Assembly (NCBI RefSeq): GCF_030409055.1
Contig: NZ_CP116619.1
Span: 1,273,628 to 1,337,627, forward strand
Origin: Trichocoleus desertorum NBK24
GTDB taxonomy: Bacteria; Cyanobacteriota; Cyanobacteriia; FACHB-46
Length of the DNA stretch: 64,000 nucleotides
Direction of reading: 5' to 3'
Shown here: in pieces, positions 25,673-33,651 of the stretch
Position numbering within the stretch: the first letter of the stretch is position 1
Layout of the letters: the number at the start of each line of letters is the position of its first letter
Program-made: the position numbers and the translations under genes
Notes under the pieces: model-generated
Told to the model about the DNA's origin: nothing
What the model saw: only the letters and a program-made list of their open reading frames with translations
Database searches by the model: none

Positions 25673-27547
25673 ATGCAGAGATTCCAGGTTGAAGTCCTAA
25701 GGGCAACCACAAATCCCCAACAGGCGATTTATTTAGCCATGCACCAGGACTACAGCGAAGCCTGGGTCTACGGGGAGCGCGATCGCTGGCCCGATGAAAC
25801 TAAATGTGGCGAGTTAATCACCAAGAACCTACTGGCGGGAAATCGGGGTCACTACGGCCCTCTAGAACATCCACAAATTATCCTCAACTGCGGCTGGTTC
25901 CCCCACTCCACCATGCAGCAAATCCGCACGCATCGGGTGGGCGTGAGCTTTGATGTTCAATGTCTCGCTGGAGATACAGAAGTTACCTTCGTTAAAGCAT
26001 CGGGTAGCCTCCGCAAAATTAGAATTGCTGAACTCTATGACCTGTGGACCAATGGTGAAAAAGCCGTTAGGAATAGAAACATTCGCGGACGTAACGGTGA
26101 AGCACCTGGAGAGTACCGTCGTGATTGCAAAAGTCGCCTGAAGAAAATGTCGCTGCGGGTCTTGAATGAAGAAACTGGCATTTTCGAGACCAGCCATATT
26201 CAGGACATTTTCAATCAAGGCGTCCAGCCAGTCTATCGCCTCACCTTGGAAGATGGTCGCACTCTAGACTGCACCGAAAACCACCAACTATTCACGGCTC
26301 GGGGCTGGAGTCGCATGGGAGAAGCGCTGCAACTCCTGACCAATGCTGATGGTAAAGTCTTATCCTTCAAAGAAGATTGCCTTTTGATGACGAATGGAGT
26401 TGTCGTCGGCGAGGGACTATACCGCGATCGCCTTTGGCTCCAAGAACAGCTTGCTGCTGGGCTGACTGCTCGGCAAATGGCACAACAAGCAGGTTGCTCT
26501 GTTGAAGCAATCAAGAAATGGGTTTACCTACATGGTCTTAGCTTGAACAAAGCTAAATCAGGCACTCCCAACCCTTGGAACCGAGGACTGCGGGGCGCTT
26601 ATCGTCTACAACTTACTCCAGAGCAACGCCAACAACGCCGCTTGCGATCGCAGCAATTGACTCGTCGGGGTGCCAAGAGTAATTTCTGGAAAGGGGGCGT
26701 CACTCAAGAACGAGTGGCGATTGGGGCTTGGACTCGAACCACTGCTCCTCAAGTTCACGAAAAGTTCAACTACATCTGCCAGCGCTGTGGTGAATGGGGA
26801 GGTCAGCTCCATGCTCATCATTTACTGCCTGTTTACTCCCATCCCGAACAAGCTTACAACTTTGACAATCTAGTGACAGTTTGCACTCCTTGTCACCAAA
26901 CCATTCATAGTCAAGGGTTAGAGCTAGAGTTCGCTCAGAACTTCTTGCCTATTACCGAGCTACCTCCTAAGCCAAAACCCCAAGGTCGCAAGTTAAAAGC
27001 TCATCCGATGAAAGTCGTGCAGGTGAAGTATCTGGGACGACAGCAGACTTATGACATAGAAGTAGCGGGCCGCTGGCATAACTTTGTGGCGAATGGGGTG
27101 GTCGTACATAACTCATTTCGGTACACAGGACAACGCATTATTGATGTGGTGGAAGGCAAGCGAGATGTGGAAGATGTCTTCTATCTACGCCCCGTTGGTT
27201 TTTACACCGATCGCCAAGGCAAGCGCTACGAATACACCGAAGAACTGAGAAAGCAAGATTTGGAATGGTGCTTTGCAGGTTGCGAACGCTACAAACTCCG
27301 GATTGACCAGGGCTTCTCGGAGGAACATGCCCGCAGCTTGATTCCCTTTGATGTGCGGCAGCATTGGGTCATGTCGGCCAATGTGCGATCGCTGATGCAT
27401 TTGATCGACCTCAGATGGAAAGCAGATGCTCAACTGGAAGCCCAAAAACTCTGTGAGCTAATCTGGCCGCACTTCCAAGCTTGGGTTCCGGCGATCGCCG
27501 AGTGGTATGAAACCAACCGATTAAAGAAGGCTCGTTTAGCGCCCTAG
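25673..27547 (+). CDS. thyX: flavin-dependent thymidylate synthase ThyX, interrupted by an intein
   Basis: The 624-codon frame encodes a 240-residue ThyX extein (residues 1-96 and 481-624) that makes dTMP from dUMP with FAD and methylene-tetrahydrofolate. The ThyX signature RTHRVGVSFDVQ/SFRYTGQR is cut between Gln96 and Ser481 by a 384-residue intein; splicing should restore it. The C-extein ends with PFDVRQHWVMSANVRSLMHL, also typical. Without splicing the enzyme should be inactive, because the substrate-binding motif is broken. The neighbouring genes are unrelated to nucleotide metabolism. Cyanobacterial ThyX inteins have been described, so the site itself is not new. Confidence 0.96.
   Translation: MQRFQVEVLRATTNPQQAIYLAMHQDYSEAWVYGERDRWPDETKCGELITKNLLAGNRGHYGPLEHPQIILNCGWFPHSTMQQIRTHRVGVSFDVQCLAGDTEVTFVKASGSLRKIRIAELYDLWTNGEKAVRNRNIRGRNGEAPGEYRRDCKSRLKKMSLRVLNEETGIFETSHIQDIFNQGVQPVYRLTLEDGRTLDCTENHQLFTARGWSRMGEALQLLTNADGKVLSFKEDCLLMTNGVVVGEGLYRDRLWLQEQLAAGLTARQMAQQAGCSVEAIKKWVYLHGLSLNKAKSGTPNPWNRGLRGAYRLQLTPEQRQQRRLRSQQLTRRGAKSNFWKGGVTQERVAIGAWTRTTAPQVHEKFNYICQRCGEWGGQLHAHHLLPVYSHPEQAYNFDNLVTVCTPCHQTIHSQGLELEFAQNFLPITELPPKPKPQGRKLKAHPMKVVQVKYLGRQQTYDIEVAGRWHNFVANGVVVHNSFRYTGQRIIDVVEGKRDVEDVFYLRPVGFYTDRQGKRYEYTEELRKQDLEWCFAGCERYKLRIDQGFSEEHARSLIPFDVRQHWVMSANVRSLMHLIDLRWKADAQLEAQKLCELIWPHFQAWVPAIAEWYETNRLKKARLAP
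25961..27112 (+). mobile_element. ThyX intein with HNH homing endonuclease domain
   Basis: The intein begins at Cys97 (CLAGDTEVTF, block A) and ends GVVVHN with Asn480, followed by nucleophile Ser481. Block B is TLDCTENHQLF (His204). The splicing F block is QTYDIEVAGRWHNFVANG. Between them lie an HTH-like segment (about 263-286, AGLTARQMAQQAGCSVEAIKKW) and an HNH endonuclease: CQRCGEW...HAHHLLPVYSHPEQAYNFDNLVTVCTPCHQTIH (about 369-412), with two CxxC zinc pairs. The HNH motif is complete, so homing activity is plausible. All residues needed for standard class 1 splicing are present. Confidence 0.95.
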
Positions 27548-27551
27548 CTAG

Positions 27552-28097
27552 CTATTGTGGCTCGGCCTTGGTGACAGATCGCTCATCTACCCCCAAGGTC
27601 AGCTCCAGAGGTATGTTGTTTGGCAATGCCTTCACGAGAGTTCGGTACACGTCATAGTTGGTAGAGGCAGTGGTTGCGCGATCGCCACTCTGATAAGTAA
27701 TTTGATACTCCACAGTTTTGAGAATTTGGGGAGTACTAATTTTTTCGTAGGTGCGTTGCCGCTGCTCCATTTCATCTACGGTCGGTCGAGGTGGTAAAGC
27801 AGGCCACCATAATCCTCGATCGTCTGGCCCTGTGACCGCACTTTCAGGCCGATTGCCGTTGCGATTGAGCAGAGAAGTCGTCGCAAAGGCTTCGGTACGA
27901 GTGGCTTGATCACGGCCTGGATTGGTGGAGTATTCCACTTGCCAGGTATAGGTGGTGCGAGCGGTCGCTTCATATTGGCTAGTGGTTAGAGTTTCGCACC
28001 CTGCCAGTGCGATCGCCAGTCCAAGCCCCATAAAGATGCGGCTGATTTTTTGCCAGTCATGCGAGCGTCTGTGCTTAAATCGATCAGTTACATCCAT
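27552..28097 (-). CDS. predicted lipoprotein of unknown function
   Basis: The 181-residue product has a signal peptide with lipobox (GLGLAIALAGCETL), cysteine at about residue 34, so it should be attached to a membrane by a lipid. After the anchor the sequence is rich in Thr, Arg and Tyr, with segments TYTWQVEYSTNPG and VEYQITYQSGD that suggest beta strands. ATG at 28097 is chosen; an in-frame start 21 codons upstream would add residues with no support. No named family was recognised. It converges with thyX. Confidence 0.7.
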   Translation of the reverse strand: MDVTDRFKHRRSHDWQKISRIFMGLGLAIALAGCETLTTSQYEATARTTYTWQVEYSTNPGRDQATRTEAFATTSLLNRNGNRPESAVTGPDDRGLWWPALPPRPTVDEMEQRQRTYEKISTPQILKTVEYQITYQSGDRATTASTNYDVYRTLVKALPNNIPLELTLGVDERSVTKAEPQ

Positions 28098-28794
28098 ACA
28101 ATTGGAATTTTTTAGGCTTAGCGACAAAAGTCTCATAGAAGTTTCTAGGGAATGCGGCACAACTTTTTATTTGATTTCGCTGTTTAGTAAAACAAAAAAT
28201 AAATTATCAGATTCTATTCAGCTTTCAAGCTTCCTACTAACAGGATTTATCATCTTTCATCAAGAAAGGAGTTCATAATCTATATGGAGGAGCTGGCCTC
28301 AAAATTATTTCTCAATTATTTAATATCATCAGCGTCACCAAATCTTTGCAAATACTCAGCTAAAACAAAAGTTGTCTCAAGGATTGGCTTCCTTTAACTT
28401 AATTTAAACTTTTCCATTTTCATCCAAAAAACTCTTTATGCAAACCTTGAAAGCATTGGCCTCAGCAGCTTTAATAGTTAGAAACAAAAATAAAAACTCT
28501 TTCTGAGGGCACTAAATACATCAGAGCCAGACCAAGACAAACCTTAGGATTCTGAATACAAGGCTGTTCCTAGCTATTAAGCTTGCTGAAAACAAACTAA
28601 TTTATTTAAGCAGACCTTAATTTTTAGCAATATTGTCAGTGTTAGCTTGACGACTCAAAGCTGAAGAAAGTAAAAAGCCACATTTGCCTCGCAAACAACC
28701 AGAAGATAATTAGGCAAAAGATTCTAGCAGTTCAAAGGCCATGAAATAAGGATTTCTCTATAGCTATAGTGGCAGATAGCGTGCTGGGTTATTT
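28098..28794. other. AT-rich intergenic region
   Basis: Nearly 700 bases contain no credible gene. A 22-codon ATG-led frame near 28438 has no recognisable product. The region is notably AT-rich compared with its neighbours. I see no repeat, RNA gene or clear terminator. Confidence 0.5.
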
Positions 28795-29190
28795 ATGCAG
28801 TCACTTTCGAGTTATGTGTTGGTTCTGAGCCAACAATCAGATGATTTAGAGATATTAAAGTCTCTACTAAGCCGACTCTGCTGTGCTGTCAGTGTAGCTG
28901 GCTCAGAAGCACAAGCAATGGCTCAAGCGAATCAAGAACTACCTTATCTAGTAATTTTGTCAGGCGATCGCCATGCTTGGTCACGGGGCTTGGTTCATCA
29001 TTTACGCAGCATGACCCGGACTAGCAACACGACTATTGTGGCCCTAACCGATTGTCATGCCCCTAGTTGGTTGCCCCAGGAAGAAAACCCTGGATTCGAT
29101 GGTTTTCTAGTCAAACCGATCAGTGGCGACATCCTTTCTTCGTTAGTGCAATCGGCTAGAGTGCGGCGCAGTTGCTTAGTCGGAAGTTAA
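28795..29190 (+). CDS. pseudo-receiver domain protein
   Basis: The 131-residue protein folds like a response-regulator receiver: YVLVLSQQSDDLEILKSLL, then LPYLVILSGDRHAW, TTIVALTDCHA and a conserved lysine-proline pair in GFLVKPISGD. The acid pair after strand 1 (usually DDD) is replaced by SQQ and the phosphorylation aspartate at the end of strand 3 is Ser. It therefore probably cannot be phosphorylated, and may act by protein-protein contacts. It stands alone, with no output domain and no kinase nearby. Confidence 0.8.
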   Translation: MQSLSSYVLVLSQQSDDLEILKSLLSRLCCAVSVAGSEAQAMAQANQELPYLVILSGDRHAWSRGLVHHLRSMTRTSNTTIVALTDCHAPSWLPQEENPGFDGFLVKPISGDILSSLVQSARVRRSCLVGS

Positions 29191-29304
29191 AGTTCGGTAG
29201 GATCGAGCAGTTGACGCTCACTTGGGCAACTAATAGACAACTAAACTTAGGCAACTGAGCTTCAGCAACTGAGTTAGATCCATCTAAGGCGAATCCCATT
29301 AGTC

Positions 29305-30003
29305 ATGCAACTCGCTCCCCTCTATCCAGTCTTATACCAGCTTCTCAAGCCTGCTTTTCCGGGCTGTCTCTGGAGCGGTCATTGCAGCTCACCCGCGATC
29401 GCCCTCACATTTGATGATGGGCCTCACCCAGAGTACACCCCTAGACTTTTGGAAGTTCTAAATACTTACAGTATTCCGGCTAGCTTTTTTTGGCTGGGTG
29501 CTTGTGTGAATCAAGCTCCCACTGTAGCTCAAAGCGTTTATGAGCAAGGCTACTGGATTGGCTTGCATGGCTACGATCATCGAGCGTTTCCTAAACTCAC
29601 TCCTAGCGCACTCAAACAAAGCCTAGAGCGAACTCAAAGCGCGATCGCCCAGGCATGTCACCTAGAGTTGGCTTACGTACAACAGCACATGATCGATGTT
29701 CGGCCACCCAACGGCTTATTTACCCCTCAAACCTTAAGCCTGCTGAAAAACTGGGGTTATCGCCCTGTGATGTGGAGCGTTGTGCCTGAAGACTGGGAAC
29801 GACCTGGCATTTCCGTTGTGACGCAGCGGGTGCTCAAGCAAGTGCAGCAGGGTTCGCTGATTGTTTTACATGATGGTTATTTTGGAGGAGTTGATGTGGC
29901 AGCCACCGTCGCTGAGTTAATTCCTCGCCTTCTACAACTCGGTTACCACTTTGTTACAGTCGATCAACTTTGGCAAATGCAAAGCCAACACTACAATAAA
30001 TAA
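29305..30003 (+). CDS. polysaccharide deacetylase (NodB / CE4 family)
   Basis: The 232-residue protein has the CE4 motif 1 IALTFDDGPHPEYTPRLLEVL (metal-binding aspartates, about 33-43), motif 2 GLHGYDHRAF (HxxxH type, about 90-99), and C-terminal motif VLHDGYFGGVDV (about 190-201). These enzymes remove N-acetyl groups from chitin-like oligomers or peptidoglycan. No signal peptide is obvious at the N-terminus; the first 20 residues are mildly hydrophobic. It lies alone on the plus strand. Confidence 0.92.
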   Translation: MQLAPLYPVLYQLLKPAFPGCLWSGHCSSPAIALTFDDGPHPEYTPRLLEVLNTYSIPASFFWLGACVNQAPTVAQSVYEQGYWIGLHGYDHRAFPKLTPSALKQSLERTQSAIAQACHLELAYVQQHMIDVRPPNGLFTPQTLSLLKNWGYRPVMWSVVPEDWERPGISVVTQRVLKQVQQGSLIVLHDGYFGGVDVAATVAELIPRLLQLGYHFVTVDQLWQMQSQHYNK

Positions 30004-30270
30004 TCATCAGGGTTGCACGATTTGATTCTCTTTACCGACTTGTGGATTTGATTTTCATTCCTAAGCTAGGTTTAGGGTGCTATAGCAGGCTGCACAATCT
30101 CAGCTCAACTCAAAATTAAATAACTCCACAATCTTCTAGTCTTCTAGATTTTTGCACCCTCTCGCTTAAGAGATCAGGAAGCAAGGCTCTGCGGAGCCTC
30201 AGCAATCCCCTCATTTATGACTGAAAGTTACTGAATCTAAAATCAAGCAACTCTCTGGCAGGTACATCAA

Positions 30271-30618
30271 GTGTTACCTTTCGTTATAGATGAGAGAAAA
30301 ATTCTTATTTTCAAGTTTTGGTTTGATAACAAGGTGCAAGATGGCTTGTCCTATCAAGGAGAGTTGTTTTGCCGCCTGCAAACCTTAGAGTTACGCTATC
30401 GTCCTCAGCTCTACCACTTTGGCTGCAAACTCTCCCAGCAAGGCACTTCAATTGTGATCAGTTCTGGCATCAATACTTGTAGCCTCTGGATTAGCTTGCG
30501 TGATCCTGCCATCAAAACCATGTTGGCAAACTCAGAAATTTCAGATTTACCCAACGTGTCTCCGTTCTCATTAGTAGAACCTTTTGAGCCTCCGCAAGCT
30601 GAGGAAACTAGCTACTAG
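30271..30618 (+). CDS. hypothetical protein
   Basis: The 115-residue frame begins with GTG and encodes VLPFVIDERKILIFKFWFD followed by a beta-rich region (YQGELFCRLQTLELRYRPQL, GTSIVISSGINTCSLWISL). Amino-acid use looks protein-like and the frame is longer than the shadows around it. No family or motif was recognised. The start codon is uncertain. It follows the deacetylase gene after 267 bases that contain a small AGGCTC/GAGCCT hairpin. Confidence 0.5.
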   Translation: MLPFVIDERKILIFKFWFDNKVQDGLSYQGELFCRLQTLELRYRPQLYHFGCKLSQQGTSIVISSGINTCSLWISLRDPAIKTMLANSEISDLPNVSPFSLVEPFEPPQAEETSY

Positions 30619-30651
30619 ATCCCTAAGTTTTAATGGGAAAAATTTAATTAT

Positions 30652-30861
30652 CTAAGTAAAGCAATTTAGATCTTTTAATCTCCCCTCAAAATAATTCTGA
30701 TTTGGCTGTAAGTTCGCTGAGCTAGGGTGGGTAAGTTGAATCAGCCGCTGTTGAGTTATCAGCCAATGCCGCACAGTTGGAGACTTTTGAGCTAACCTAC
30801 GGCAAGGGCGATCGCCTTTGCGACTAATCTGAATCATCTCAATGCTGCTGTTGGCGCTCAT
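30652..30861 (-). CDS. small basic hypothetical protein
   Basis: The 69-residue frame starts MSANSSIEMIQISRKGDRPC and continues with a basic helix-like region (RRLAQKSPTVRHWLITQQRL). The composition looks plausible for a small nucleic-acid or protein binding factor, but no family is recognised. ATG at 30861 is preferred to a GTG four codons upstream. Support is limited to frame quality. Confidence 0.35.
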   Translation of the reverse strand: MSANSSIEMIQISRKGDRPCRRLAQKSPTVRHWLITQQRLIQLTHPSSANLQPNQNYFEGRLKDLNCFT

Positions 30862-31011
30862 TAAGCTGCACACTAAAGGCTCTCCGAAACATTTCTCGGT
30901 TTTGGACTTCTCTTGATGAAAAACTCATCATTCTCAAACCAGGGAGCTGAACGACCCTGTCAAAATTACTGACTTTCCCAGCTTCCCTGGCCTAGAAGCC
31001 ACATTCTGAGC

Positions 31012-31383
31012 TTGCTAGCATTGTTGTCAACCTGCCATTGCATGAAATGTTTGCCTGAGTTCTGCTTCTTCGTGATGTTTACGCTATCATCAAAAGCTCG
31101 TGGATTCTTCACGAGTGTAGCCGATGAAAATCAAACTCCGTCATGGCTGCATTATGCTGACTGTGCATATCCTGCTAGCTTTCACCTCGTAAGTTACAGC
31201 AAGGAAAAGGATGCAACTTTTGTGAGAAAAGCTACAATCGGAGAGGCATTCAAAATTTCAGTACTCACCGATACCTTGGCAAAGCCTCAACTAAGCATTG
31301 TATGTTTGGGAGTGGGGTCAGTTTTTGCGCTGCTAACAATTAGCAATTGGAGTATTTCGCAAATTTATGATCAAATTCTCTAA
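31012..31383 (+). CDS. uncertain small ORF upstream of a terminator
   Basis: The frame of up to 123 codons encodes a mixed hydrophobic protein with a late segment PQLSIVCLGVGSVFALLTISNW that could be a membrane helix. The real start may be internal. It is reported mainly because a good plus-strand terminator occurs at 31534-31566, which implies that something in this stretch is transcribed. No homology was recognised. Confidence 0.3.
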   Translation: MLALLSTCHCMKCLPEFCFFVMFTLSSKARGFFTSVADENQTPSWLHYADCAYPASFHLVSYSKEKDATFVRKATIGEAFKISVLTDTLAKPQLSIVCLGVGSVFALLTISNWSISQIYDQIL

Positions 31384-31533
31384 CTTCAGAGGGTTATCTT
31401 CTGAAAAAGCATGTTACCAATGATGGATAGAGATCTTTAATCTCTGTTAGCTTGTTGAGGTGAATGCTGTTGTAGGGAAGGCGATACCAAAGCTAGATGA
31501 GCGTCGCGTGCTCGACGGCATGATCACCTAAGC

Positions 31534-31566
31534 AACTTGTTTGAGATTTGTTCAAGCAAGTTTTTC
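31534..31566 (+). terminator. Rho-independent terminator upstream of rpoD
   Basis: AACTTGTTTGA (31534-31544) pairs with TCAAGCAAGTT (31552-31562, one G-T pair) across a seven-base loop and is followed by a T-run. It ends whatever transcript comes from the 30.6-31.5 kb stretch, ahead of the sigma factor gene. Confidence 0.7.
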
Positions 31567-31635
31567 AATCCTTTAGACCTTTAATGGTCTCAACTTTTTT
31601 GATTCTCTACATATAAGGAGCATGAGGAACGCGGC

Positions 31636-32778
31636 ATGACCCAGGCCCATAACGTACTCGAAACCATCGAATCGCTTCGCGACGCTTCTGACGAACAGCC
31701 TGATGGTGAGCTGGATGACTTCTTACCTGAAGAAGAAGATGATGACTCTCTAGATGTGCAACCGGATGAAGGAGATGGTAAGTCCGCCAAGGGTCGGGCT
31801 ACCCGACGACGCGCTCAAGCTAAAAAGAAGCATTACACCGAAGACTCAATCCGTCTCTATCTTCAAGAGATTGGCCGCATTCGACTTCTGCGGGCAGATG
31901 AAGAAATTGAGCTAGCGCGGAAAATTGCGGATTTATTAGAACTAGAACGCATTCGCGAAAGACTCTCCGATAAGCTTGAGCGGGAACCTCACGACGGTGA
32001 GTGGGCAAGCGAAGTCAATATGGGGCTGCAAGCTTTTCGCTCTCGTCTCCATTTGGGTCGGCGGGCTAAAGAGAAAATGGTGCAGTCTAACCTGCGCTTG
32101 GTAGTCTCCATCGCCAAGAAGTATATGAATCGGGGTCTTTCGTTTCAAGACTTGATTCAGGAAGGTAGCCTAGGTTTGATCCGAGCTGCCGAGAAATTTG
32201 ACCACGAAAAGGGTTACAAGTTCTCGACCTACGCCACTTGGTGGATTCGTCAGGCAATTACACGGGCGATCGCGGACCAATCTCGGACGATTCGCCTACC
32301 AGTCCACCTGTACGAAACCATTTCTCGGATTAAGAAAACCACAAAGCTGCTCTCTCAAGAAATGGGTCGTAAGCCCACCGAGGAAGAGATTGCGACTCGC
32401 ATGGAAATGACCATCGAGAAGCTACGGTTTATTGCCAAGTCTGCCCAATTACCAATTTCCCTAGAAACTCCCATTGGTAAGGAAGAAGATTCTCGCTTGG
32501 GTGACTTTATTGAATCCGATGGCGAAACACCTGAAGATCAAGTCTCTAAGAATCTGCTGCGGGAAGATTTAGAAAGCGTTTTGGGTACTCTCAGCCCTCG
32601 CGAACGAGATGTGCTGCGACTACGCTACGGCTTAGACGATGGACGGATGAAGACTCTAGAAGAAATCGGCCAAATCTTCAACGTCACACGGGAACGGATT
32701 CGTCAGATTGAGGCGAAAGCGTTGCGTAAACTGCGCCACCCCAACCGCAACAGCGTGCTCAAAGAGTACATCCGCTAA
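31636..32778 (+). CDS. rpoD: RNA polymerase group 1 sigma factor (SigA)
   Basis: The 380-residue principal sigma factor has an acidic N-terminal stretch (about 15-50), region 1.2 ([16 protein letters not shown]), region 2 with [25 protein letters not shown] and the promoter-melting/-10 part [20 protein letters not shown], region 3, and region 4 with the helix-turn-helix [29 protein letters not shown] that reads the -35 box. The close match to the consensus sigma-70 pattern and the long acidic N-terminus support group 1 rather than a group 2 paralog. A terminator follows at 32823-32861. Confidence 0.96.
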   Translation: MTQAHNVLETIESLRDASDEQPDGELDDFLPEEEDDDSLDVQPDEGDGKSAKGRATRRRAQAKKKHYTEDSIRLYLQEIGRIRLLRADEEIELARKIADLLELERIRERLSDKLEREPHDGEWASEVNMGLQAFRSRLHLGRRAKEKMVQSNLRLVVSIAKKYMNRGLSFQDLIQEGSLGLIRAAEKFDHEKGYKFSTYATWWIRQAITRAIADQSRTIRLPVHLYETISRIKKTTKLLSQEMGRKPTEEEIATRMEMTIEKLRFIAKSAQLPISLETPIGKEEDSRLGDFIESDGETPEDQVSKNLLREDLESVLGTLSPRERDVLRLRYGLDDGRMKTLEEIGQIFNVTRERIRQIEAKALRKLRHPNRNSVLKEYIR

Positions 32779-32822
32779 GCGGTTTACAGCATAAGCAGGG
32801 CACTACTTGTAGGTGCCCCAAC

Positions 32823-32861
32823 AAAAAAAGCTCGTAGCACAATCGCTATTGAGCTTTTTTT
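32823..32861. terminator. bidirectional Rho-independent terminator after rpoD
   Basis: AAAAAAAGCTC at 32823-32833 pairs with GAGCTTTTTTT at 32851-32861, giving a stem with A-run and T-run on opposite sides. It can stop rpoD transcription from the left and the minus-strand hli transcript from the right. Confidence 0.88.
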
Positions 32862-32957
32862 GTGGTTCAAAAAGCAGACATGAAAAAACTGGAAGCTCAA
32901 TTTGCAACTTCCAGCGTATTGGTATTTGAGGTTGACAAAACGACGTGACTAGAGCGT

Positions 32958-33137
32958 TTACATTAGTCCCCAAAAATGCAAAAAGCCTTCGTTGGAGAAA
33001 AGCTCAATTAAAGTAGCGGCTAGAAAGCCCAGCATCGCAAGGCGGCCATTCCAAATTTCTGCTTGAGGTGTAAAACCAAAACGCCAAGCGTTGCGATCGT
33101 CCATGACAGGTGTAGTAGTCTTGGTGATGTCTTGCAT
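32958..33137 (-). CDS. hli: high-light-inducible protein (Hlip), copy 1
   Basis: This 59-residue protein is too short for a 60-residue ORF cutoff. It starts MQDITKTTTPVMDDRNAWRF and contains the chlorophyll-binding helix of the CAB/ELIP/HLIP family, AEIWNGRLAMLGFLAATLIE, with the E-x-x-N-x-R motif. Hlips are single-helix thylakoid proteins that bind chlorophyll and carotenoid and protect photosystem II assembly intermediates under excess light. A second, similar gene lies 195 bases upstream on the same strand. Start and stop are unambiguous. Confidence 0.95.
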   Translation of the reverse strand: MQDITKTTTPVMDDRNAWRFGFTPQAEIWNGRLAMLGFLAATLIELFSNEGFLHFWGLM

Positions 33138-33332
33138 CGTTTTCTCTCCAAAGGTGTGAGATTAACAGAGATCACTCAGCGAACAGTGAGGTTTAGCTAA
33201 GCAAGAGGGTTAACACAAAGTTCTATAAACTTATGTAAACCAATGTAGCCAAAATTCTTGCTGTATGCAACATGGATTTATTGCGATCGCTTCCCCTATC
33301 AAGCAGAGGACAACAGCCCAATTGCCTTTAAC

Positions 33333-33512
33333 TTACATCAAGCCCCAGAAGTGCAGGAAGCCTTGACCAGAGGTCAACTCGATTAAAGCGGCTGCCAAAA
33401 ACCCAATCATGGCGAGGCGACCGTTCCAAACTTCGGCTTGAGGTGTAAAGCCGACCCGCCAAGCATTGCGATCGTCTAGGGTTGGAGGAGTTACTTTCGT
33501 AGTGTTTTGCAT
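33333..33512 (-). CDS. hli: high-light-inducible protein (Hlip), copy 2
   Basis: The 59-residue product starts [20 protein letters not shown] and shares the helix [20 protein letters not shown] and the C-terminal GFLHFWGLM with the downstream copy. The two are clearly a tandem duplication with most differences at the N-terminus and after the helix. AGGAAGAG-type sequence precedes the ATG on the minus strand. It probably has the same photoprotective role; expression is likely light-stress induced by analogy with the family. Confidence 0.95.
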   Translation of the reverse strand: MQNTTKVTPPTLDDRNAWRVGFTPQAEVWNGRLAMIGFLAAALIELTSGQGFLHFWGLM

Positions 33513-33651
33513 CAGTTTCTCTTCCTATGGCCGTAAGTTGTTAAGCAGGTTGTAACACCATGTAAATAAATGTAAACCAGTTTGATATCAAAAAGCCTCT
33601 TTCATAAGGAATAGACGCATAAGAAACAGACGGCAACAGCAACACGACCGA

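Noticed and set aside
30180-30202. AGGCTC-TGCG-GAGCCT hairpin after the deacetylase gene
   Set aside because: The stem is only six pairs, is 180 bases from the stop codon and has no T-run, so I do not call it a terminator.
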